A stretch of 64,000 nucleotides of DNA from Acorus gramineus. Lineage: Eukaryota; Streptophyta; Magnoliopsida; Acorales; Acoraceae. The notes under the pieces are model-generated. The model did not search any database and had not been told where the DNA came from. It saw only the letters and a program-made list of their open reading frames with translations. Position 1 is the stretch's first letter. Each line of letters opens with the position of its first letter. Where the stretch lies: positions 10,102,034-10,166,033 of the forward strand of contig CM060853.1 of the NCBI GenBank assembly GCA_030737835.1, in the 5' to 3' direction. This document shows, piece after piece, positions 24,824 through 34,560 of the stretch. A program made the position numbers and the translations under genes.

Positions 24824-25879
24824 ATACGTTATCAGCACGACGATGCTCTCGAGGTTTGTATTTTGGTGAGTTGATGATGTTCAAATCATCATAAATTTTA
24901 TTTGATATTTTGTATACAACATAGTATACACTTTTATAATAAAAAAAAATTTATGTTAAAAAAAAAGGGGGGGTGTTGATCTCATACCCTATGCTACATA
25001 TGTAAATTCACTTTCGGCCATGTTCAATATTCCTATCTTATGTAAGTAATATACGGATGAATCCATAGTTCATAATCAAATCTGTATGAATGTTTGAATT
25101 GTGATTCACATGTACATTTGATTATGGACTATTTCTAATTATCATCTAGTCTTAATTTACTATTCTCCATCTTTAAAGAAAAGTCAATTTAAACTTCTTG
25201 ATATAAATATACATATATGGTTAATTTATGTGCACTGTATGGGTGCAATATTTCATTGATATATTTGTATATATTAATTAATATGTACTTTTATTTTTTG
25301 GTTTCATTCTTTATTCATGTGATACTTCGAACATATGGAATTGTATATTAGCCAATAATATCTAGTATCATTGTTGAAATCATTATTTGCATTAAAAAAT
25401 GAAACGTGTTTTAAACTTATGCATGTGTTTTAAACATTATTTTGGATTAATATTCCCTTACTGTAACGTATTTGTGTATTTATTCTTCACATAGAATTGA
25501 TAATTTGAATCATTAGTAATATAAAGAAATTATTTTAATATGTCGGACAGAAGTCCATGTTGTATAGATATACTGGATAGAAAAATGTGTTAGATATATA
25601 GAAATTCGTACTTTCATGATGCAAATGATAGAGTGCCCTAGACGTATATGTGGTTGTAATTATTCAAATAATTACATCTGCAGTTTAATATTTTTTTTTC
25701 AATTTTGTGTATCAATCTTGGTTTTTATCAATTAAAATAAACATGTACTCCAAGTTACTGTACTTTTGCCGAGTTACATTTTCTCTATATCATGGGGAAT
25801 TTGCAATTTGCAATTTCTTTTAACGAGTGCTTAATTATCATTTTTATAATTCTCTTTACATATACGATGTAAAGTTTCA

Positions 25880-26310
25880 TTTTGATGTTACAAAGAAAAT
25901 CAATGTCCCTGAAGGACTATAGTTATCATGTGTCTTTGTTAGACCATGCAAAAAAAAAATTATATTGCATCCCTCGAGGATCATACAAAATTTTAATAAT
26001 GTCCTGTGGGACCATGCAAAAGGGAAGAAATTTTTTTTAGGGATCTTTTAAGGACCATAAAAAAAAGTTGTATGATAGCATAGATCCCAGAATAATCATG
26101 TGAAAGATATGTCTATACATGAGTATACAAAATTTTTTGATATAATGAATCCCTGAAGGATCATGTAAAAGATATGTTCATACATGAGTATACAAAAATT
26201 CTGATATAATGAATCCCTGAAGGATCATGTAAAAGATATGACTAACGTGTTCATGAAGGACTATATACAATTTTATTATCCCTGAAGGATTAAGCAATCA
26301 AATGGCTTAG
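25880..26310. repeat. CCCTGAAGGATCATG-type degenerate tandem repeats
   Basis: The phrase ATCCCTGAAGGATCATG recurs with decay. The clearest two units, starting at 26147 and 26211, have a period of 64 bp and share a GATATG and CATACATGAGTATACAAAA core. The array occupies the position where gag would be. Confidence 0.7.
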
Positions 26311-27232
26311 CATCCCTGCATTAAGCAAATGCATTTTTTTATTTATTTTAGCCATGGAAGTTGAATGATGAGATTATGTTTCATATAGTTAGAAGCATAA
26401 CAATCATAGAGATTGTAAAACATCTTAAACCACCAGAAGTGGGTTGCTATTGTACAAAAACAAAATAAAGGGAATAAGTTTGTAAAGCAAAGCCCTAAAA
26501 TTCAAGGAAAATTATTGTTGTACACATAGTGCTGAAAAACATGGTCACGTGTCTGATGTATGATCAAAACTTTGTCAATTATGCATTTATGTTTTTATAA
26601 TTTTTCTTTATTTTATGAAATGCACTTTTATGATTTTATACTTATCTTATTTTAAGTTTAACATTTATTAATGCAAATAATAATACTATTTTTGGTATTA
26701 CACTTGATGGAAGGCTCCAGAAGAGCAGATATCAGAAGAAAAAAAAATGATCAACGATGAATTTATATACATCTAAATCATATTGTGACTATGAAGTATC
26801 TATGCATGAACGACAATCATTTATTTTATACCAGAAGCATACATTAAAAATCATTTGGCTAGAAACATACCTTATGCCATAAGCATATACTAGAAAAACA
26901 TTGCACTCTCTCCCAACGGGTTATATTAGAAAAGCATATACTAGAAAAACATATGAACGAGAAGTTCTATAATATTTATGATTTGGTATGATTGTCTTAG
27001 ATATTCATTATGATCGTCGTTCTATGGTATGCGATAATACATTGAACTATTCATTTGGGTATATAATAAAGAACCAGAAGATTCTTTTTCTTGATGATAG
27101 TTAATATTTGTACCGCATGATTTTTGTGGATTGTTATTTCAATAAAATAATATTCCCGTCGTTAGGGGGAGGAAATATGTTGCTTAAAGAACGACGTGAA
27201 ATTTATTAGAGAAAATTGAGCATCAATGACGG

Positions 27233-27625
27233 ATGCATTTACTCATACAAAAAAGTGACAATGTCACATATTCAACTATAAAAACTAATGTTCAGATTGG
27301 TGTTCTTATTGAAAAACTATCAGTATGCCGGCTAAATAATTCACAAAACATGCCTGAAGCATGGAAGACATATAGGTTCAAAAGATCATTATGTTCCCTG
27401 AAAGAGAAAAATAATGCTTCAGAAGAGCCTGAAACACTTGTAAGATCTACATTATTAACTTTTGCAGAAGATAAAATATCCGAAGAGACATATGTCCCTG
27501 AAGTGACATGTCCCCAAAGAATATACATGGAAATGAGAAAATTCCATATGTTATACAAATACAAAAAGATCTTGTGGTATCGCAAACAAGTGATCATTGA
27601 TGATATATTTTGCTATAGCTGCTAA
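27233..27625 (+). CDS. Copia internal open frame of unclear identity
   Basis: A 130-codon frame with no domain I can name. Just downstream (27670-27720) the sequence reads like the GRPI-x-KDK motif that follows integrase in many copia polyproteins. This frame may therefore be decayed integrase C-terminal or linker sequence. Confidence 0.3.
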   Translation: MHLLIQKSDNVTYSTIKTNVQIGVLIEKLSVCRLNNSQNMPEAWKTYRFKRSLCSLKEKNNASEEPETLVRSTLLTFAEDKISEETYVPEVTCPQRIYMEMRKFHMLYKYKKILWYRKQVIIDDIFCYSC

Positions 27626-27896
27626 AATCATGATTTAGAACAATATTCAGTGTATGAATATAGGGAACGCCAAAAGTGTGGCCGGCCGATTATTGTAAAA
27701 GACAAAATTAACTCTCATAAAGAAAGGTACGAGAAATGTAGATAAAGAGATTAGTGCTCACAAAGAGACCTCAATATAAGCAACAAAAGCAAATTGATCA
27801 ATCTCATCTTTCTAATGAAAGATGTAACCCCAGAAGAGGTAGCGCCTGAGGAGGCAAATGTAAATATGAGATCTCATTAAATCATAAAGAAGAAAG

Positions 27897-28400
27897 ATGA
27901 GATATAATAAAATCATCGTCGACAATGTATATTCATATGCTGTTGCTCTTAATTTTGTGAATGATAATGAGGATCCTGAACCACAAAGCGTTGACGAATG
28001 TCGACGTAGAAAAGATTGGCCAAATTGGAAAGAGACAATACAGGCTGAATTAAATTCGCTAGCAAAACATGAAGTATTTGGGCCTGTAGTCCAAACACCT
28101 AAAGATGTAAAGCCTATAGGATACAAATGGGTATTTGTAAGAAAGCGCAATGACAAAAATGAAATTGTGAGATATAAAGCACGTCTTGTAGCACAAGGTT
28201 TCTCTCAGAGACCGGGCATTGACTATGAAGAGACATATTCTCCTGTAATGGATGCAATCACATTTAGATTTTTTATTTGCTTGGTAGTCATGGAAGGACT
28301 AGATATGCATCTAATGGATGTAGTTACAGCGTACTTGTACGGATCATTGGATAGTGATATATATATGAAGATTCCTGAAGGATTTAAATTCCTGAAGTAA
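27897..28400 (+). CDS. Copia reverse transcriptase, N-terminal part
   Basis: Shows the family pattern WKETIQAELNSLAKH, KWVFVRKRN, RYKARLVAQGFSQ and YSPV, ending in a stop just after IPEGF. The reading frame then shifts; the remaining polymerase is in the frame opening at 28421. The fragment covers the fingers region without the YVDD box. Confidence 0.88.
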   Translation: MRYNKIIVDNVYSYAVALNFVNDNEDPEPQSVDECRRRKDWPNWKETIQAELNSLAKHEVFGPVVQTPKDVKPIGYKWVFVRKRNDKNEIVRYKARLVAQGFSQRPGIDYEETYSPVMDAITFRFFICLVVMEGLDMHLMDVVTAYLYGSLDSDIYMKIPEGFKFLK

Positions 28401-28420
28401 GCAAATCAAAACCCCATAGC

Positions 28421-29608
28421 ATGTATTCTATAAAGTTACAAAGATCACTGTATGGATTAAAACAATCTGGGCGCATGTGGTATAATCGTCTCAGTGAATA
28501 TCTGTTGAAAGAGGGGTATGAGAATAATCCAATATGTCCTTGTATTTTTATTAAAAAATCAGAATTTGGATTTGCTATTGTTGCAGTTTATGTCGATGAT
28601 CTAAATTTGGTAGGAACTTCAGAAGAGCTTATAAAAACTGCATCCTATCTGAAGAAAGAGTTTGAGATGAAAGATCTGGGAAAAACAAAATTTTGCCTTG
28701 GGCTACAAATCGAACATTTACCGAATGGAATTTTTATCCATCAGTTAGCATATACAGAAAAAATCTTAAAGCGCTTTTATATGGATAAAGCACATCCACT
28801 GAATTCTCCAATGGTTGTTCGATCACTCGATGTAAAGAAAGATCCTTTTCGTCCTAAAGACGATGAAGAAGAAGTCCTTGGTCCAGAAGTACCATATCTT
28901 AGTGCAATTGGTGCTTTGATGTACCTTGCTAACTGCACACGCCCTGATATAGCATTTTCAGTTAATCTATTGGCAAGATATAGTTCTGCACCAACTAGAA
29001 GACATTGGAATGGAGTAAAACACATATTACGCTACCTCCGTGGAACAATTGATATGGGCTTATTTTATTCAAAAGGATCAAAACCACTAGTTGGATATGC
29101 GGATGCTGGATATCTTTCTGATCCACACAAGGCTCGGTCGCAAACGGGATATGTTTTTATTTGTAATAATGCAGCAATATCATGGCGGTCTGTGAAACAA
29201 ACCTTAACTGCCACTTCTTCAAATCATTCTGAGATACTCGCAATTCATGAAGCAAGCAGAGAATGTGTTTGGCTAAGATCTATGGTTCAACACATTCGAA
29301 ATACATGTGGATTGTCTTCGATCACAGATAGGCCAACTATTTTATATGAAGACAATGCTGCATGTATTACACAGCTTAAGGGAGGTTACATCAAAGGTGA
29401 CATGACCAAGCATATCTCGCCTAAATTTTTCTACACGCATGAGCTCCAGAAAAGTGGTGATATCGATGTCCAACAAATTCGCTCAAGTGATAATTTAGCA
29501 GATCTATTCACTAAAGCGTTACCAACTACGACGTTTAAGAAGCTAGTGCAAAATATCGGAATGCGTCAATTCAAGGATCTTCATGCTGACATGAGGGGGA
29601 GCAATTAA
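28421..29608 (+). CDS. Copia reverse transcriptase (C-terminal) and RNase H
   Basis: 395 codons. The polymerase active-site box YVDD is intact (about residue 58). RNase H follows with the acidic residues in YADAGY, SSNHSEI and YEDNAACI, and the usual copia C-terminus (LADLFTKALP). The start is set by a frameshift, not by a true initiation site. Confidence 0.9.
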   Translation: MYSIKLQRSLYGLKQSGRMWYNRLSEYLLKEGYENNPICPCIFIKKSEFGFAIVAVYVDDLNLVGTSEELIKTASYLKKEFEMKDLGKTKFCLGLQIEHLPNGIFIHQLAYTEKILKRFYMDKAHPLNSPMVVRSLDVKKDPFRPKDDEEEVLGPEVPYLSAIGALMYLANCTRPDIAFSVNLLARYSSAPTRRHWNGVKHILRYLRGTIDMGLFYSKGSKPLVGYADAGYLSDPHKARSQTGYVFICNNAAISWRSVKQTLTATSSNHSEILAIHEASRECVWLRSMVQHIRNTCGLSSITDRPTILYEDNAACITQLKGGYIKGDMTKHISPKFFYTHELQKSGDIDVQQIRSSDNLADLFTKALPTTTFKKLVQNIGMRQFKDLHADMRGSN

Positions 29609-29814
29609 ATTTTATTTACTGTACTCTTTTTCCTTCGTCCAGTTTTTATTTCCCATTGGGTTTTTTTTTTTTTGGCAAGGTTTTAATGAGGTAGTAGTCA
29701 AGTATACACAAGAATATGTACTCTTTTTCCTTCGCTAATTTTTATCCCACGAGGTTTTTCTTAGCAAGGTTTTAACGAGGCATATTGCTTGTGTGAAGGT
29801 CATCCAAGGGGGAG

Positions 29815-30082
29815 TGTTGTAAATACATGCATATGAATGTGCATGTAATTCTAGATGCATGTAATTGTGGATGACCTCTTGGTGCATGTATACATTAGTG
29901 TACCAAATTTATTGTAAATTCATGTATGTTGGAAATACATGAATGAGTCATTATAGCTATTTCCCCTATAAATAGAGGGCTTGTAAAATATGAAAGGCAT
30001 GGAAATGAAATAAGAATCTCTTGAAGAATAGTTCTCTATAATCTTTTGTGTTTTCTCTTTCTCTTTTGTTATTTTTATAACA
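29815..30082 (+). repeat. Copia 3' LTR
   Basis: Matches the 5' LTR over its whole length apart from a TAA insertion before the terminal CA. Target duplication ATTAT follows at 30083-30087. Confidence 0.92.
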
Positions 30083-31713
30083 ATTATATTAGTTGTTTGG
30101 GTTTGTGTGTGCAAGTGAGATATGCAATAGATTGATAATCCGAACCCAACCCGAACATGGAAATCAACTAAAATGCAACCCAATTGAACTTTCAAAACCG
30201 AGAAGCTCAACATGAACCCCACCCATTGGGATTGGTTAGAGTTCAGGTTGGATTCATGTTTAACTTTTAAAATATATCATTTTAAATTATTGAAACTCCG
30301 CAAAAAGCTGATACCCAGCACCAAATGAATAACAAAGATAAGGATGAGAAACAATCCTAGCAAGAGAAAAAACTGAAACTATGAAATTGATAGATTTTAG
30401 GTAAAACATATTACACAATTCATATTTGTCTCACAAATTAATCTATTTACATTTAACTTAGAATAGCAAATTTTTTTACTCACTGTTTGGGGTCGAGTTA
30501 CCCAAACCCTCAACCCAATCCCAGCCAAATTAGATTTGGGTTATTCGGGTTCACGCTTAGGTTGAACCAGACTCGGTATCAAATTTAACTCACCCAAGTT
30601 GTAACCTTACTAAATTATGATAATTCAATAGTTTTAATTTGATTATTCAATTCTGATGTTCATGTGTCATAGACTGCTGGACTGAAGCCAGCGCCCAATC
30701 CACCAAGTTATGGGACCACAGGTGCTATAAATGTTTGGAGTGTACATGTTGGGCCAGATGAATGGAGTCAGAGTGCTCTTATAGTGGGAAACACCAATGG
30801 TGATGCACATAGTTTTATTGAAGCTGGATGGAGTGTAAGTTTTGTATTTTTCAAATTACTTTAAAGCATCAAAACATCATTTCCTATCATCACTACAATC
30901 TAACTCTGTTGTTTTCTTATCAAAATTTGTAGATTCATCCTGTGGTCTTTGGAGATACTAAGACTCGACTCTATGCGTATTGGACAGTAAGTTCTCTTGT
31001 ATCTAGGCTCTCAAAAACATTTTTTTCCCTTCCATGATGAGTACATTTTTTTTTTTTTTTTTTGTGCAATGGCCCAAAGAAGGGTGATACAATCACATCA
31101 TACAGTGGTAACCTACTATTATAAGTAGACATGAGTCCATATGAACTCAGAACTGACAGTGGGCTGAAGCCCATGAAACCCAGCCCAAGAGCACGTTGCA
31201 CAACATAGAGCTATGTTGTTACGCTCAGTTTTTTTGCGCGTTGCATAACAGAGTGTTGTTACACTCAGTTTTTTTTTTTATGTCTTAAATACAGGTATAA
31301 ATATCTCGTTAGAAATTCAATTATGCATATACATCGTTAGATGTTGTATATACCTTGTTAAATATTTTTTTACATTTGTTAAAAATAGATTCATTCAATT
31401 CAAAATAAAAAGATATATATTTTTTTATCAAAGTATATACTTTAATAGATGATGATTACTATTTAAAAAAAAAAATGCAAACACGTGTGATCTGAGTTTT
31501 GATTGATAAAAAAACGGAGTCAACATTTTGCTTTTCTTTTTGGAAGTGGTGAGATTTGATCTGAGGGGGATTTCTGAGGAAGCCAGTGTCCTTCACCAAT
31601 GACTTAAAGCCGTGAGGACTTTGATATAAGAATGATTTAACATCCGAAAAGGGTGGTATTGAAATTATAAGAATTTGGTTCACCCACAAACCACCTGTCT
31701 GGTACATCTAGGG

Positions 31714-32596
31714 TAGGCCTGTCAACGGGTCGGGTCCAGACCCGGACCCGACCCGACCCGGACCCGATTACACGTGTAATATACCCGACCCGATTTGGAC
31801 CCGACCCGAGTTGGACCCGACCCGGCGGACCCGAACAAACAAACGGGTCGGGTCCGGGTCCACCCCGCCCCGACCCGTTGGACCCGTTGGGCCCGACTGT
31901 TTTTTTTAATATATGTTCATATATTATAAGACCATTAGTATTAGTTGATACATAATTTTATTTTTTACTTAACTTATTTTTGTATCTACAAGTTCATAAA
32001 TCATAATCATAACAAGCCTATAAATCGGTTTGTTTTGGACAATTAACTTATTAGCTTTTGAATTTGTATGATTAATTAGTTTTGTTGTATGATTTATGTT
32101 TATTATTTAGGTTAATATGTTAGTGTTTATTGTTTTGAATGTTGTTTAGGTTAATATTGTTTTGAATGTTGTTTAGGTTAATATTGTTTTGAATGTTGTT
32201 TATGTTAGTTATGTTTATTATTTAGGTTAATATGTTTTTTATGTTAGTGATTATTGTTTTGGATGTTGTTTAATAATTCATTTACTTCTTTTGAATTGTA
32301 TAAAATTATATTCAAACATAGTCTCATTAACAATAATGTTTTATTACAAAAAAATTCAAATAGAATGATAAGGCAAACAAATACATGAGCTTTTCTCTTT
32401 TTTTTTTTTTTACCCAACCATCCTGGTCGGGTCGGGTCGGACCCGGGCCCGGCCCGGGTCCGACGGGGCCGGGGCCGGGTCCACATTTCCCCGGACCCGC
32501 CGGATCCTGGGTTGGACCCGGACCCGTCGGGTCTTGTCACGGGTCGGGTCCGGGTCCACCCCGACCCGACCCGGACCCGATCCGTTGGCAGGCCTA
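31714..32596. mobile_element. hAT-type non-autonomous element with ACCCGACCCG-rich ends
   Basis: Starts TAGGCCTGTCAACGGGTCG; the right end is the inverse of TAGGCCTGCCAACGGATCG. A perfect 8-bp duplication ATCTAGGG lies at 31706-31713 and 32597-32604. The terminal 150 bp on each side are packed with CGGGTC/GACCCG repeats, while the middle is AT-rich. About three tandem 28-bp GTTAATATTGTTTTGAATG-type units lie at 32110-32200. Open frames in the ends are composition artefacts. Confidence 0.88.
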
Positions 32597-34189
32597 ATCT
32601 AGGGTGACTTGAAACCAATTTGAAGCCCATGGCTAACTAAAAAATTTACCCTTTTTTGAACTAGATTCATGGAAAGATATAGGTTTAAGCTAGCTTAACT
32701 AGATGAACAAACCACAACATACACGTCAATTTGTAAGATCAAAAACTCAAACCTAGAACCCCTCGATGAAAAAGAGGTATATCTATCAACTTGACAATAG
32801 GTGGTTTGGTAAAAAAAAAAAAAAATTATACTTACTTGAGATACAACTAAATACTTCAAAAGACAAGACAAACATGATTGAAAGTTAAAGTAGAGTCAAT
32901 ATCAGGAATTGATGTCAATTGCAATTGCAACAACAGGGAGATGGCTACCAAAAGACAGGGTGCTACAACATAATGTGTTCAGGCTTTGTTCAAGTCAGCA
33001 ACCACACAATGCTCGGCTCCTTTTTGCAACCTCTTTCATCTTTAGGGGGCCAACAATATGAGACGAGGTTTCGGTTTTTCGGGTAAGGATGGATTTTGGA
33101 AAGCCATCTAAAAAATATGATTTTGTAAAAAGTAGTTTAATAAAACTGATTATTTTTCTTTGCTTTAAAAAAAAAAAAAAACAAATTTTTTTGTATTAAT
33201 TAAGTACATGTTTTTCGGAACCATTTGAAAACGCGTCCACGTTTTTTTATTTATGCAAAAAACAAAAGCATTTTAAATGGTCCCCAAATGGAAGTTTAAC
33301 TAGACTTAGGGCATGTTTGTTAACAATGGTTGGGATGTCTGCGATGCCAAAACACTAGGGGAGACTAGTGTTGTGTGAATCGTTGTTTTCGCGGAATCGG
33401 GAAACACGGAAAAAAATCAATGAAAAACCATATACGATAAAGATTTTTTGGGTCATTGACACAGAAGGAAAAAAATTGTTTGTGTGTGCGTTTGGGTCCG
33501 CCGGTGTCCACCAACGCCATTGCTGATGAAACACACACATAAACGGGGCTTTAATTAACAAGTATTTATATTTGATTTATGGATAATAATAGATGCAATC
33601 ATTCTTGCAATCTGAACTTATTTTAAATATTATTTTCAAAGTTGTATACCGGACTAATAAAATACATATGTTCACAAAAAAAAAAAAAAAATTATATAAA
33701 TAAATTGAATGCACGCATTTACACTAGTATACACTAGAATTAAGAGAGTACATACTAAATTCAGATGGCAAGAGTGAGTGTATCACCCATTAAACTTCAT
33801 AAAGAAGCTCAACAAATGCAACAATTCTGTTAGATTAAAGGAAAACTTTTATAATTTTATTAGAACAGTTAAATGAAACCTCTAAAAAGAAAAACATCAA
33901 ACTAGAAAGAGAAAAACTAACAACGAAGAAAAAGAGAAAAAAAAAACTACTTACATAATGATTTTTTTAACAAATTCAAATCAAACTGTTCTTTTTATGA
34001 ACATGTTCAGGACAAGAAGCAATGGAGTTGGTGGCTGAGGGTGGACAGAGATAATGTGGGATACTGGCCGGAGTCCATATTTCAGGGCTTCACAAACTGC
34101 CCAGTTGTGAACTGGGGCGGGGCGGTGCTTGACAAGAGGAGAGGAGGGAAGCACACCATGACCCAGATGGGGAACGGGAACCACCCCAG

Positions 34190-34269
34190 GTCTGGTTTTT
34201 TTTTTTTCCAAATGAAATGTGGGCATATCTATTTTAAAAATTTGTTAACAAAACAAACCATTCGGACAG
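34190..34269 (+). other. 80-bp intron-like insertion in the last neprosin exon
   Basis: Directly repeated AGGTCTGG at 34188-34195 and 34268-34275 bracket 80 bp. The left copy supplies a CAG|GT donor and the right copy supplies an ACAG acceptor. Removing 34190-34269 keeps the reading frame into the conserved C-terminal block. The paralogue at 19251-19655 has no intron here. Confidence 0.75.
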
Positions 34270-34560
34270 GTCTGGGTTATTCGGGCAGAGCGCTCACATC
34301 GCTCGTGCGCAAGTAATTAATGAAGATGGTGCCTTGATCACCCGGACATTCATAGGTCACTACTACCCCAAGGAGAAGTGTCATTCAGCTAAGCCGGATT
34401 GGGTTCCGAGGAGGTTCCCAACTATGTTTGCACATCTCTGGGTTTATTTTGGTGGACCTGGTGTGGTTGAATGTGATTGATTTTTATAACAGCTTTGTAA
34501 CAACCAGTTCTAAATAGTGTCTTTGAGATCATATACCTTTATTTGAGAATTATATGTGTA

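Larger units (their letters stand above)
24559..30082 (+). mobile_element. Non-autonomous Ty1/copia LTR retrotransposon
   Basis: The two LTRs are 24559-24823 (265 bp) and 29815-30082 (268 bp). A perfect 5-bp duplication ATTAT lies at 24554-24558 and 30083-30087. By eye the LTRs are identical except for a 3-bp insertion at the 3' end of the right copy, so insertion is recent. A polypurine tract (AAGGGGGAG) abuts the right LTR. Internally, the expected gag, protease and most of integrase are absent. 24824-27200 is non-coding with short repeats. Coding resumes with a post-integrase stretch and a reverse transcriptase/RNase H split by a frameshift. It lies in intron 3 of the neprosin pseudogene in the same orientation. 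Confidence 0.93.
23405..34480 (+). pseudogene. Neprosin-family paralogue, broken, split by copia and hAT insertions
   Basis: Exon-like blocks match the neprosin gene at 14337: about 23405-23577, 23657-23744, 23871 to about 24062, 30673-30834, 30933-30986, 32937-33082, 34011-34189, 34270-34480 (TGA). Landmarks kept: GSCPEGTVPIRR, FIEAGWS, TGCYNIMCSGFVQ, and a normal C-terminal block ending in a Cys-Asp. Lesions: no in-frame ATG before the signal-peptide-like first block; the second block is 88 bp against 87 (an extra C), giving an early stop; the third block lacks a clear donor; the sixth is 146 bp against 147 and ends in the wrong phase. The sequence at the expected second catalytic site is WGGA, not WGGE. 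A 5.5-kb copia element sits in intron 3 and a hAT element in intron 5. The last exon contains an intron-like insertion not present in the paralogue. Confidence 0.82.

Noticed and set aside
32244..32630. Frames on both strands near 32.4 kb
   Set aside because: They translate the CGGGTC/GACCCG end repeat of a hAT element.
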